Source: Spirosoma arboris
GTDB taxonomy: Bacteria > Bacteroidota > Bacteroidia > Cytophagales > Spirosomataceae
NCBI RefSeq assembly: GCF_009754945.1
Contig: NZ_WPIN01000003.1
Coordinates: 1-64,000 of the forward strand
Length of the DNA stretch: 64,000 bases
Reading direction: 5' to 3'
Under the pieces are notes generated by a model. That model was not told the DNA's origin and did no database searches. It was given only the letters and a program-made list of their open reading frames with translations. Positions 42,094 to 50,757 of this stretch are shown here, in pieces. Numbering within the stretch: position 1 is the first letter of the stretch; every line of letters begins with the position of its first letter. Position numbers and translations under genes: made by a program.

Positions 42094-43488
42094 TTAGTTG
42101 AAATAGCGGTCAGCAAATTTTAGAAAGGTTGGCCAGTTCGGACCTGTCGTGTGCCCACCACTGTGCTGACGAAACGCAATGTCACCATCCACAAGAGCTG
42201 TTTCCATGGGCGGAAACTCCATGGTTCCCAGATCTTTCTTACCCAATAGTTTGTAAACAGGGCCCGCATACGCACCCCCTAAAAACATCCCTTTGGCATC
42301 CACCCAGTATCCTTCCACTTTAGGCGAACCCGAACTGATAAACACCGGACGCGGTGCACAGAGAGCGACTAACTCATGCGCATCGACGGGTAAATCATTG
42401 GGAGTCAATGGACCAGCGTATTTGATAAAGTTACCCGCCATCCAGTGATATCCACCTGATGAAGCTATATTCTCAACCTGCTCACCGAATTTACGCCGGT
42501 GAATCTTAACGCCACCCTCGCCCGATGAACCTACGAAAGCAATGGCAATACGAGGCTCATAGGCCATCGTTACAATGGCGGCTTTCCCGTAGCGCGACAA
42601 CCCTTCGATCCCCACCTTTTTGGCATTCACTGCTTTGTCGGTCTCAAAATAATCCATAGCCCGGCTGGCACCCCACACCCAGGCTCGTAACGCGCCCCAA
42701 TCGTCGGGTTTACGCGGTTGGCCTTTGTTGATCAGCCCAATGATGCCTTTGGTCAAACCGGCGCCATTATCAGGCTGATAACTCGTTGGGTATAGGATCG
42801 CGTACCCCCAGCCTTTGGCCAGGAGTTGCTGCTGCCAGGTAGGTTCAGGTTTGGTCGCTTGTGTGGCTGTGCCCGATGTAGCAGTTGTAGATGCTGGCAT
42901 TCGAAAACCGGGTGGAAAGCGGAAGCCATAGCTCATCATGACAGGTACAGCACTGGTTGCGTTGGCGGGTGTTGAGAGGATTAATTCAATATCAACGTTG
43001 ATTGATGGATAGGATGAGTTATCGACATGACCTACCAGGTTTTTAGTGATAACCGGAAAATCGCCATTCATCTCCCTGGTTTCGCTGATTATTTTCCAGG
43101 TTACTTTCGGTATGTTCTTCGGAACGCGTCCATATATTTCCCGGTCGAAATCTTCCACAATTTCAGGTCGCCGTTCATTCCACCATTGTTTGGCTGTAGT
43201 TACTTTCTTGCCATTTTTCAATGTCAGGGGATCGGGCAGGCTGGTGTAAGGCGTTGCCTGTGACTCATCGATGTTCGCGTAATTGGGCGCATCTGGATTG
43301 CCCGACGGGCCGGGTCGCAGTGAAGTAATGTGCAATTGCTCCAGCATCTGGGCGTGATCTGCTGCCGACTCTTTTTGGATAATAGCCTGAGCAGCCAAAA
43401 AAGCCCGTCTTGTCGAATCCTGTTCCTGAGCGACGGCCGTCAGACTCATCAACGCGTAAATAATCAGAAAATAACCTGTCTTTTCCAT
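42094..43488 (-). CDS. CE15-like glucuronoyl or acetylxylan esterase
   Basis: 464 residues: signal peptide (IIYALMSLTAVAQ), then an alpha/beta hydrolase with WWNERRPEIVEDFDREIYGR, the nucleophile motif GLSRYGKAA (Ser at about 298, where CE15 enzymes have G-C-S-R-x-G), and a C-terminal catalytic His in HSGGHTTGPNWPTFLKF. PDPLTLKNGKKVTTAKQWWN is another hallmark. Such enzymes cut lignin-carbohydrate esters. The stop lies just before a shared terminator. No adjacent CAZyme cluster. Confidence 0.8.
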   Translation of the reverse strand: MEKTGYFLIIYALMSLTAVAQEQDSTRRAFLAAQAIIQKESAADHAQMLEQLHITSLRPGPSGNPDAPNYANIDESQATPYTSLPDPLTLKNGKKVTTAKQWWNERRPEIVEDFDREIYGRVPKNIPKVTWKIISETREMNGDFPVITKNLVGHVDNSSYPSINVDIELILSTPANATSAVPVMMSYGFRFPPGFRMPASTTATSGTATQATKPEPTWQQQLLAKGWGYAILYPTSYQPDNGAGLTKGIIGLINKGQPRKPDDWGALRAWVWGASRAMDYFETDKAVNAKKVGIEGLSRYGKAAIVTMAYEPRIAIAFVGSSGEGGVKIHRRKFGEQVENIASSGGYHWMAGNFIKYAGPLTPNDLPVDAHELVALCAPRPVFISSGSPKVEGYWVDAKGMFLGGAYAGPVYKLLGKKDLGTMEFPPMETALVDGDIAFRQHSGGHTTGPNWPTFLKFADRYFN

Positions 43489-43582
43489 AAGGCAAACAAT
43501 TGGTAGGTAAGGAATTAGTTTCGATTAATTGTAATTTGCCGTAAGGGTAACAACGTTTCTCATCAATACCCAAACAACACGT

Positions 43583-44320
43583 ATGAAACTTTGTGTAGCT
43601 CAGATAAGGTCGATCAAAGGTGACATTCTACAGAATAGCAATACCCATAAACGATTAATAGAACAGGCTATTCATAACGGAGCCGACCTGATTGTTTTCC
43701 CAGAATTGTCGTTAACTGGTTATGAACCCGAGCTGGCCAACGAACTGGCAACTACGCCAGATGATCGTCGATTTGATGATTTTCAGGCAATTAGTGACGC
43801 TAACCAAATTACGATTTGTGTAGGAATGCCAACAACGAGTGATTCAGGTATTCGAATCAGTATGCTTATTTTCCAACCTCATCAACCCCGACAAACCTAC
43901 TCCAAACAATACATCCATCCCGACGAGGAACCCTATTTTAGCACTGGTCAGGGTCAGGTCTTTTTGACCGGGAACGCTACTAAAATTGCACTTGCCATTT
44001 GCTATGAATTGTCCGTGCCTGAGCATGCAGAAAACGCGGCTAAACATGGAGCCGAAATTTACATAGCCAGTGTAGCCAAATCCGCTGATGGTGTTGAAAA
44101 AGCCAGTAAGCGATTAGCTGAGATTGCCAGTACGTATTCGATGACCGTACTCATGGCAAACAATATTGGCTACTGCGATAACTTTGAAGGTGCTGGAAAA
44201 TCTTCGGTTTGGACTAACAAAGGTGCATTGGTCGGTCAATTGAATGGCACCGATGAAGGAATTCTACTCTTTGACACAGTCACGCAGGAACTGGTGTCTC
44301 AAGAAAACTTAATTACCTAA
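43583..44320 (+). CDS. Carbon-nitrogen hydrolase (nitrilase superfamily)
   Basis: 245 residues. The Glu-Lys-Cys triad is in place: Glu41 in VFPELSLTGYE, Lys108 in YSKQYIHPDEEPYF and Cys140 in LAICYELSVPEHAE. No signal peptide. The family covers amidases, omega-amidases and carbamoylases; FPELSLTGYE and YSKQ are typical but do not fix the substrate. The gene is divergent from the CE15-like gene (95-base gap) and convergent with the HxlR gene after it. Confidence 0.88.
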   Translation: MKLCVAQIRSIKGDILQNSNTHKRLIEQAIHNGADLIVFPELSLTGYEPELANELATTPDDRRFDDFQAISDANQITICVGMPTTSDSGIRISMLIFQPHQPRQTYSKQYIHPDEEPYFSTGQGQVFLTGNATKIALAICYELSVPEHAENAAKHGAEIYIASVAKSADGVEKASKRLAEIASTYSMTVLMANNIGYCDNFEGAGKSSVWTNKGALVGQLNGTDEGILLFDTVTQELVSQENLIT

Positions 44321-44334
44321 CCAAAGTTAGAACC

Positions 44335-44715
44335 TCAATCATTGATAGATTCTACCTTCGCCTGATTACTTTCGTTCGCTAACCGTTTCAAATCGTTCAG
44401 TCCCCAGTCCTGCATAACGTACAAAATAGGAATCAGTGACTCGCCGTATTCCGTGACTTTGTATTCTACCCGTGGCGGAATTTCGGCATAAATGATTCGT
44501 TCGAGAATCCCATCCTCTTCAAGCTCCCTTAATTGGTTGACCAGCATCTGCTTGCTAATGACGGGAACAGCCCTTTGCAGCATACTAAATCGGTTGCAAT
44601 TTTTACTGATTGCGTAAATAAGCAATGGCTTCCATTTACCACCAATTCGGTTTAAGCAATGGGTGACAGGACAATTGTTGGGGTTAAAATGTTTGTTCTT
44701 TCGCGTATTTTCCAT
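44335..44715 (-). CDS. HxlR-family transcriptional regulator
   Basis: 126 residues, one winged-helix HxlR domain: CPVTHCLNRIGGKWKPLLIY with the N-terminal Cys of the family, SMLQRAVPVISKQMLVNQLR as recognition region, and EDGILERIIYAEIPPRVEYK as wing. HxlR proteins often sense electrophiles or oxidants. It is divergent from the gene at 44823; the 107-base gap contains the palindrome GTACTAGTAC. Confidence 0.92.
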   Translation of the reverse strand: MENTRKNKHFNPNNCPVTHCLNRIGGKWKPLLIYAISKNCNRFSMLQRAVPVISKQMLVNQLRELEEDGILERIIYAEIPPRVEYKVTEYGESLIPILYVMQDWGLNDLKRLANESNQAKVESIND

Positions 44716-44729
44716 TAGTCTATAAAAAT

Positions 44730-44739
44730 GTACTAGTAC
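44730..44739. promoter_or_regulatory. GTACTAGTAC palindrome in the HxlR divergent region
   Basis: A perfect 10-base palindrome placed 15 bases upstream of the hxlR start and 84 upstream of the divergent gene at 44823. HxlR regulators bind short GTAC-type dyads, so this may be its operator. Length alone is weak evidence. Confidence 0.4.
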
Positions 44740-44822
44740 CGATTCTCCTGACTACTTGTCGATTCTGGACAAAGGTAACACCTTTGCTTACTCAAAGACG
44801 AGACTCTCAAAAACAGAAGACA

Positions 44823-45389
44823 ATGACAGTAGACCAAATCAAACAATCTATTCAGGGTGACTGGGTAAGCATCGCACCCGAAATACGGCCAAGCATTGGC
44901 AAAAACGCCGATGGTAGCATGAAGCCGTTTTACCTGACACGGGCTTTTACCTATTTGGCAGGCGACAAATTTGAGTTGGTCGTAGTTAATTCGGCCGATG
45001 CATATGGCAAAGTGCCCCTGGTAAGAATCACCATTAAAGGACACATCGTATGGCAGGGTCCACATCCCATTGCAACAGGCGCCCAAAAAGTAGACTTTAT
45101 TGCGGATGAGACTTATGAAGTAACCCCCTTGCTTCAAGGGTTTGCAGACGCGATGAATCAACTCGCCAGCAAAGGATTTGCCAAGTGGGAAGTGAATACT
45201 ACGCAAAGCATTATGGGCAAAGCATTTGCTCCGTTTGGACTTGAAGAAGGGCAAATTTTCTCTGAGTTCGATCTGATCTACGTACTGAATGATATGCTGT
45301 TTTGGGGCGCAAGAAATGTAGATGGTCGTGGCTTTGACACAGAAGCAAACCGGCCAACTAATTTGCAAATTCCGATGATGAGAAAATAG
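44823..45389 (+). CDS. Conserved-looking hypothetical protein under HxlR control
   Basis: 188 residues from ATG 44823 (MTVDQIKQSIQGDWVSIAPE), preferred to the ATG 39 bases upstream, which adds a polar leader. Soluble; beta-rich middle (YLAGDKFELVVVNSADAYGK ... RITIKGHIVWQGPHPIATGA ... VDFIADETYEVTPLLQGFAD) that resembles lipocalin-like folds, with no active-site motif that I recognise. Divergent from hxlR and followed by the aldo/keto reductase at 45531, so likely part of the same stress response. Confidence 0.7.
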   Translation: MTVDQIKQSIQGDWVSIAPEIRPSIGKNADGSMKPFYLTRAFTYLAGDKFELVVVNSADAYGKVPLVRITIKGHIVWQGPHPIATGAQKVDFIADETYEVTPLLQGFADAMNQLASKGFAKWEVNTTQSIMGKAFAPFGLEEGQIFSEFDLIYVLNDMLFWGARNVDGRGFDTEANRPTNLQIPMMRK

Positions 45390-45530
45390 CAATCGTTGAT
45401 TGGCTGATCTGCTAAACGCCTTATCGTCCCTTCTCCAATCTGGATACAACAACAAGAGATTGGGCTACTTTTTTCAGAGTGAGTACACGGACTTTTGCAT
45501 CAGTAAAACTCACGTGTAAAAAAGTAAACA

Positions 45531-46541
45531 ATGAGCAGTCTCAAACAAATTGAATTAGGCAGCCAGGGACTTGTTGTTCCGGCAATCGGGCTTGGTTGCA
45601 TGGGCATGACAAAGATTGCGGGAATGGACATTTATGGGCAAGCCGACGAAACGGAATCCATCGCTACCATTCATCGCTCGCTGGAATTAGGAGGAAATTT
45701 TCTGGATACCGCCGATCTATATGGCCCTCTGGCAAACGAACGGCTCATTGCCAAAGCCATTAAAGGGAACCGCGACAAATACATCATTGCCAGTAAGTTC
45801 GGCTACGAAATAGACGACAACGAGCAGCTTACCTGGCGTATAAACGGGCAACCAGATTATGTAAAAAAGGCGATTGAGCGTTCCCTTAAGAATCTGGGTA
45901 CCGATTATATAGACCTCTATTATTTGCATCGGCTAGACCCCAATACACCCATTGAAGAAACGGTTGGCGCCATGGCCGACCTCATCAAAGAAGGGAAGGT
46001 TGGTTATATCGGTCTTTCTGAAGTATCGGCGGCTACCATAAAAAAAGCGCATCAGGTGCATCCGCTGACAGCTGTACAAACCGAATACTCCTTTTTTGAG
46101 CGAAGCGTAGAGGAAGAGGGCACGTTAGGTGTGCTTCATGAACTCGGAATCGGATTTGTGGCTTATTCACCGGTGGGCAGAGGGTTTCTTACCGGAGCGA
46201 TTCAAAGCCCGGACGATTTTCCTGAAAATGATTTTAGACGGAGTATTCCCCGTTTTCAGGGCGAACAGTTTTACAAAAACATTGAGTTGGTCAATGCGAT
46301 TAAAGAATTGGCTAATGCAAAAGGAATCACTCCTTCGCAGTTGGCCATTGCCTGGATCATTTCTAAAGGATATGTACCCATTCCAGGTACGAAACGCAGG
46401 ACCTACGTAGCCGAAAATATCGCAGCAACTGAGATTACACTGACGACCGAAGAACTTGCGAAATTAGAAGCAATCGTTCCATTAGGCGTATCAACCGGAG
46501 ATCGCTACGATGCCGCAGGTATGGCAATGGTTGGTTTGTAA
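45531..46541 (+). CDS. Aldo/keto reductase
   Basis: 336 residues, (beta/alpha)8. Catalytic tetrad visible: Asp and Tyr in FLDTADLYGPLANERLIAKA, Lys in IIASKFGYEID, His in YLHRLDPNTPIEETV. NADPH-binding end GYVPIPGTKRRTYVAENI. The GLGCMGMTKI start is typical of the AKR13/YakC-like branch. Reduces aldehydes or ketones with NADPH. Neighbours (HxlR upstream, AraC downstream) suit redox or electrophile response. Confidence 0.9.
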   Translation: MSSLKQIELGSQGLVVPAIGLGCMGMTKIAGMDIYGQADETESIATIHRSLELGGNFLDTADLYGPLANERLIAKAIKGNRDKYIIASKFGYEIDDNEQLTWRINGQPDYVKKAIERSLKNLGTDYIDLYYLHRLDPNTPIEETVGAMADLIKEGKVGYIGLSEVSAATIKKAHQVHPLTAVQTEYSFFERSVEEEGTLGVLHELGIGFVAYSPVGRGFLTGAIQSPDDFPENDFRRSIPRFQGEQFYKNIELVNAIKELANAKGITPSQLAIAWIISKGYVPIPGTKRRTYVAENIAATEITLTTEELAKLEAIVPLGVSTGDRYDAAGMAMVGL

Positions 46542-46557
46542 TTGACCTCACCCCCAG

Positions 46558-46582
46558 CCCCTCTCCTAAAACAGGAGAGGGG
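46558..46582 (+). terminator. Short hairpin after the aldo/keto reductase
   Basis: CCCCTCTCCT and AGGAGAGGGG form a 10-bp stem with a 5-base loop, 16 bases after the stop at 46541. No T-run follows. Confidence 0.5.
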
Positions 46583-46644
46583 TGCATCGTGGAGCCTCTT
46601 TATAGATTAAATTTAGTAACGTCAAAAAAGCCAACTGTATAGTT

Positions 46645-47565
46645 ATGAAAAAGGAGGTGAATCATCCCCGTATTATCAATTCCATCTCAGAGTGGCATCG
46701 GGTAACTGATTTACCCAAACCGGAGCATCCGTTAATAAGCCTGATTCATCATGCCGATGTAAAAACTATTTCCGATGAACATTTGAAAGGGGTTGTCATT
46801 AATTTTTACATTATCTCTGTCAAGAAAGACTTCAAAGGCAAGATGAAGTATGGTAAAAATTATTACGATTTTGACGAAGGCACAATGACGTTTGTCTCTC
46901 CAGGACAAGTACTTGCGGTAGAAGATGATGAGAGTAGAGATTGCTCTGGCTGGTCACTTCTTGTTCATCCTGATTTTATTAGAAGCTATCCATTGGGGAA
47001 GACGATCAAAACGTACGGTTTCTTTTCTTATGAAGTTACAGAAGCGCTACACCTTTCCGATAAAGAAGACGCCCTGATGGAATCGTTGATTAGACACATT
47101 GAACAGGAATATCATTCTTCCATCGACAATTACAGTCAGGATGTAATGGTCTCGCACCTGGATTTACTGCTCAATTATGCGAATCGTTTTTACAACCGTC
47201 AATTTATTACCCGTAAAAACGCCAGCCATGATCTATTGACCAATCTGGAAGAACTGTTATCGGATTATTTTGGCAGCAGTAAAGTGCAGGAAATGGGGCT
47301 TCCTACAGTTCAGTATATTTCTGAGACGCTCAATGTCTCCCCAAACTATTTAAGTGATCTGTTAAGAAAGCTTACGGGGCAAAGCACCCAACAACATATT
47401 CAGAATAAACTAATTGAGAAAGCCAAGGAAATCTTAACAACGACTACACTGTCAGTCAGCGAAATAGCGTATCAACTCGGCTTTGAATATCCGCAATCAT
47501 TTAACAAACTCTTTAAGAGCAAGACCCACGTTTCACCACTCGAATTCAGGCAGTCGTTTAATTAA
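46645..47565 (+). CDS. AraC-family transcriptional regulator
   Basis: 306 residues. N-terminal cupin-like sensing domain (about 20-180; FYIISVKKDFKGKMKYGKNY, FDEGTMTFVSPGQVLAV) and C-terminal double HTH (about 205-305; LPTVQYISETLNVSPNYLSD, then TTLSVSEIAYQLGFEYPQSF and a SPLEFRQ end). Follows the aldo/keto reductase gene, on the same strand; reductases next to AraC regulators are common in Bacteroidota. Converges with the amidohydrolase fusion gene ending at 47600. Confidence 0.9.
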   Translation: MKKEVNHPRIINSISEWHRVTDLPKPEHPLISLIHHADVKTISDEHLKGVVINFYIISVKKDFKGKMKYGKNYYDFDEGTMTFVSPGQVLAVEDDESRDCSGWSLLVHPDFIRSYPLGKTIKTYGFFSYEVTEALHLSDKEDALMESLIRHIEQEYHSSIDNYSQDVMVSHLDLLLNYANRFYNRQFITRKNASHDLLTNLEELLSDYFGSSKVQEMGLPTVQYISETLNVSPNYLSDLLRKLTGQSTQQHIQNKLIEKAKEILTTTTLSVSEIAYQLGFEYPQSFNKLFKSKTHVSPLEFRQSFN

Positions 47566-47599
47566 CCAGTCGATGGTGCGAATGTCTTCGTTCGCGCTA

Positions 47600-50131
47600 T
47601 CAACGCCGAATCAGCACACCCGGATGCGCCCCGGTAGCTTTCTGCCCCTGATACACGAGTTGCCCTGCCACCCAAACGGCTTCGATACCTGTTGACAGCG
47701 CACTACTCGCGCCAATACGGGCGTTGTCCGTTACAGTATCGGGATTTAACAGCACCAAATCAGCGAAGTAGCCCGGTGTAATGATGCCCCGGTTCTTCAG
47801 GCCAAGATGTTCGGCTGTCAGGGCTGTCATTTTATAGATGGCGGTTTCTAGTGGCATTAATTTCTGGTCACGCACATAGCGACCCAGCACCCGCGTAAAG
47901 GCACCGTACCCACGGGGATGACCTCCATACGACCCATCAGAGCAGATATTCGTCTGAGACCAGGCCAGAAAATTCTTTACGTCGGGTTCATCCATCGATT
48001 TGCCCATAATACCCTCTACACCCTCAGCCTCTGGATTTTTCAGGGAGAACGTCGATGCTTCGGCCACTAAACCCATCAATGTTTGAGCAGGTTTTTCATG
48101 TCGAAGTTGAGCAATATCGCCAATGGTTTTCCCGGCATAAGTCGGGTTGGCAGCAAACCGCACCAGCACCGACTGTGTCGGATCGAACAGTTGGTTCACG
48201 GCAAATTCGGCACTGGTAGCGTTGGTATAATCCCGCTTGGGAAACAGTACCCGCAACGTAGACATCCAGTAATCATAAGGGTAGCAGTCGGCAGAGATAT
48301 TGATTCCTTCAGCTCGGGCACGTTCCAGCTGGGCAAGAAGTTGCGATGATTGACCCCATTTATCGCGCAGAGCGATTTTCAGGTGAGAAATCTGCACGGG
48401 CATCTTTGTTACCCGGCCAATTTCAATGATTTCGTCGATGGCATCGTCAATCATCACGTCTTCACTACGGATATGGCTGATGTATCGTCCACCCGAATCG
48501 GCAGCCGCCTGCGCCAGTTGGATTACTTCATCGCGATTCGAGAAAAACGCTTCTTCGTATTCCAATCCCGTCGATAATCCGAGTGATCCTTTACTCATTT
48601 CTGTCCGCAACAGGGCTTTCATCTTATCAACTTCTTCGGGTTTGGCTGTCCGATAAAGCCCATTGACCCCCATCGCCTGCTGGCGCAAAGTGGCATGGCC
48701 TGTATAGGTCGCAATGTTAACGGCAACGGGCTTTTGTTTCAACTGAGCCCTCAACGTATCCATCCAGTAACTACCGCCATCCTGCCCCGACACAATTGTG
48801 GTAATTCCCTGATTAACAACCGCCAGCGCATCAGGTTGCTTGTCAAACCCCGATACATGGTGACTGTGACTATCGATAAAGCCGGGGGCGAGCACAAGCC
48901 CTTTTCCATCTGTAACCGATTCATTTGGGAAAGTAGTCAACTCACCAATTTCCCAAATTCGATCATTACGAAGCCGAACAGCGGCTTTGCGGGGGGCGGT
49001 TCCGGTTCCATCAATCAGCCGAATGTTGGTAATCAACTGAGTTTTTGGCAGTTGGGGCGTTTTCCCTTCGAAAACGTCGCGGGCCACACGTCCGGCGGCA
49101 TTTCCTCCATTCGTCAAGATGATCAACGTCTGTTTTTTGTCGATGTAACGAACGATCATTGTCCGAAAACCAACCCAACTGCCGGTGTGCATCAGCACCT
49201 TGCCACTATCTTCAACCATCCAGCCAAAGCCATACGGATAGGTCGTAGCATCGTTCAGTTTGACGGGAGTAAAGGCCTCTTTAAGTGTGCTGGCTTTCAC
49301 CAGCTTTTCGGTATAGAGTGCCTGACTCCAGGCTAGTAAATCGTCGGCTGATGAATACACATTCCCATCACCAATAACGCCATCCAGTCGTATCAGATCA
49401 TCCGGTACGTTTTTTCCATTCTCCCGCCTGAAACCGTACACTCGATTGCGGGGCGTGGTGCTGCTTTTGTGATAATAGATGTAAGTATTCTTGAGCTTGA
49501 GTGGTCGGACGATGTTTTTATCAAAAAACGTTTCGATAGGCATACCACCTACTTTCGTGATGATCGATCCGAGTAATACATAGCCCGTATTGCAATACTC
49601 CCATCGGTCGCCGGGTTGAAAAATAACAGCGGGTTGGTATTGGTGAAGCAACTGAAGCATGCTATCATTCGTCAGCGTATCGAGTGGTCCCGTATATTTC
49701 TGCGCCAGATCGAAGTATTCGGGTAGACCTGATGTATGGTTGAGCAAGTCGCGCACCGTGATCGTTGTGTAGGGAAAATCAGGCAAATACGTTTGCACAG
49801 GCTCATCATAGCTGAGTTTACCCCGCTCCTGCAATTGCATGATCATCATGGCCATAAATTGCTTTGACACCGAAGCCAGGTTAAAGGCGGAGCTTGTTGT
49901 CAGGGGTTCATTGGTGCCAATATTCCCGGTACCTAGTGCCTTCTTATAGAGAACTTTACCCTGCTCGGCTACGAGCACGACCCCGCTAAACATAGCCCGA
50001 TCATGAAGCACGGTTAACGTCGAATCGAGTGTTTTTAGGCGAGGAGCCAGCACGGATGCATTCTTTTGTCCGTACGTGACTGAACAACTAACCAGGAATG
50101 CAAGCGAAAGGAAGCGTAAAATTCGATTCAT
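47600..50131 (-). CDS. Beta-lactamase-fold serine hydrolase fused to an N-acyl-D-amino-acid deacylase
   Basis: 843 residues. Signal peptide about 1-21 (FLSLAFLVSCSVTYGQ). Domain 1 (about 30-350) is a class C beta-lactamase/D-aminopeptidase fold: Ser87-x-x-Lys90 (SVSK), Tyr179-Cys-Asn181, and HTG at 314-316. Domain 2 (about 365-840) is a D-aminoacylase-type amidohydrolase: metal motif His421-x-His423 in GFIDSHSHH, YISHIRSEDV, QISHLKI, then GHPRGYGAFTRVLGRYV and the end GYFADLVLLN. Together these could trim D-residue-containing peptides and deacylate N-acyl-D-amino acids in the periplasm. The start overlaps the Lrp/AsnC gene by 4 bases (ATGA), so they are coupled. Confidence 0.85.
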   Translation of the reverse strand: MNRILRFLSLAFLVSCSVTYGQKNASVLAPRLKTLDSTLTVLHDRAMFSGVVLVAEQGKVLYKKALGTGNIGTNEPLTTSSAFNLASVSKQFMAMMIMQLQERGKLSYDEPVQTYLPDFPYTTITVRDLLNHTSGLPEYFDLAQKYTGPLDTLTNDSMLQLLHQYQPAVIFQPGDRWEYCNTGYVLLGSIITKVGGMPIETFFDKNIVRPLKLKNTYIYYHKSSTTPRNRVYGFRRENGKNVPDDLIRLDGVIGDGNVYSSADDLLAWSQALYTEKLVKASTLKEAFTPVKLNDATTYPYGFGWMVEDSGKVLMHTGSWVGFRTMIVRYIDKKQTLIILTNGGNAAGRVARDVFEGKTPQLPKTQLITNIRLIDGTGTAPRKAAVRLRNDRIWEIGELTTFPNESVTDGKGLVLAPGFIDSHSHHVSGFDKQPDALAVVNQGITTIVSGQDGGSYWMDTLRAQLKQKPVAVNIATYTGHATLRQQAMGVNGLYRTAKPEEVDKMKALLRTEMSKGSLGLSTGLEYEEAFFSNRDEVIQLAQAAADSGGRYISHIRSEDVMIDDAIDEIIEIGRVTKMPVQISHLKIALRDKWGQSSQLLAQLERARAEGINISADCYPYDYWMSTLRVLFPKRDYTNATSAEFAVNQLFDPTQSVLVRFAANPTYAGKTIGDIAQLRHEKPAQTLMGLVAEASTFSLKNPEAEGVEGIMGKSMDEPDVKNFLAWSQTNICSDGSYGGHPRGYGAFTRVLGRYVRDQKLMPLETAIYKMTALTAEHLGLKNRGIITPGYFADLVLLNPDTVTDNARIGASSALSTGIEAVWVAGQLVYQGQKATGAHPGVLIRR

Positions 50132-50601
50132 AACATACTGGATTTGGGTGGGGTTGGTACAATAGTCGATTGTTTAACCGTATAGAGAGCAATGGCGCTA
50201 CTATGGACACGCACCATCGGCAACTTTGCGAGTTGTTGCAGAAACTGAGCGTACTCTTTAATATCGTGCATAAGCACTTTCAACTGGTAATCGATTGTTC
50301 CGGCCAGGTGGTAAGCTTCCAGCACATCGGGCATCTGGCGGATACTCTCTTCAAATTCATTGATATTTTCGGGGGTATAATCCGGCATTGAGACGTTGCA
50401 GAAAACGACTAAGGATCGCCCTACTTTTTCGGCATTGACCAAAGCCACGTAACTGTCAATAACACCGTCACGCTCCATTCGCTTGATTCGCTCAAAAATG
50501 GGCGTCGTGGTCATACCCAGTTGCTCTGCCAGATCTTTGATTGTCAGTTTGGCATTTTGCTGCAATAAGGTCAGCAAGCGTAAGTCAATGTCATCGAGCA
50601 T
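50128..50601 (-). CDS. Lrp/AsnC-family transcriptional regulator
   Basis: 157 residues. N-terminal HTH (about 1-60; IDLRLLTLLQQNAKLTIKDL, LGMTTTPIFERIKRMERDGV) and C-terminal RAM ligand-binding domain (about 65-145; VVFCNVSMPDY, EAYHLAGTIDYQLKVLM). Such proteins sense amino acids and activate or repress adjacent catabolic genes. It precedes the amidohydrolase fusion as an operon and is divergent from the DUF1611 gene, with two dyads between. Confidence 0.93.
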   Translation of the reverse strand: MLDDIDLRLLTLLQQNAKLTIKDLAEQLGMTTTPIFERIKRMERDGVIDSYVALVNAEKVGRSLVVFCNVSMPDYTPENINEFEESIRQMPDVLEAYHLAGTIDYQLKVLMHDIKEYAQFLQQLAKLPMVRVHSSAIALYTVKQSTIVPTPPKSSML

Positions 50602-50610
50602 AGCCAGAAC

Positions 50611-50663
50611 AGAATAGTATTCTTTTCGAGATATGGTTTTAGTAGTTAAAAAGAATAATATTC
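50611..50663. promoter_or_regulatory. Two dyads in the Lrp/AsnC divergent promoter
   Basis: AGAATA-G-TATTCT at 50611-50623 and GAATA-A-TATTC at 50653-50663; centres 41 bases apart, close to four helical turns. They lie in the 156-base gap between the Lrp/AsnC gene and the DUF1611 gene. Multimeric Lrp/AsnC proteins bind helix-phased 13-15 bp dyads of this kind, so these are good candidates for operators of both divergent operons. Confidence 0.6.
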
Positions 50664-50757
50664 CATGCTTTCAGGAACAGCATTATTATATTCAGAAAAT
50701 TAAACAATTATAAGAACGAATCTATAGATTTATCGAAAAATTCAGAACAATTAACAG

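Noticed and set aside
44733..45455. 240-codon reverse ORF
   Set aside because: Antisense to the 44823 gene, which has the better composition, start and divergent arrangement with hxlR.
48695..49336. 213-codon plus-strand ORF
   Set aside because: Lies wholly opposite the amidohydrolase fusion, whose domain motifs are complete.
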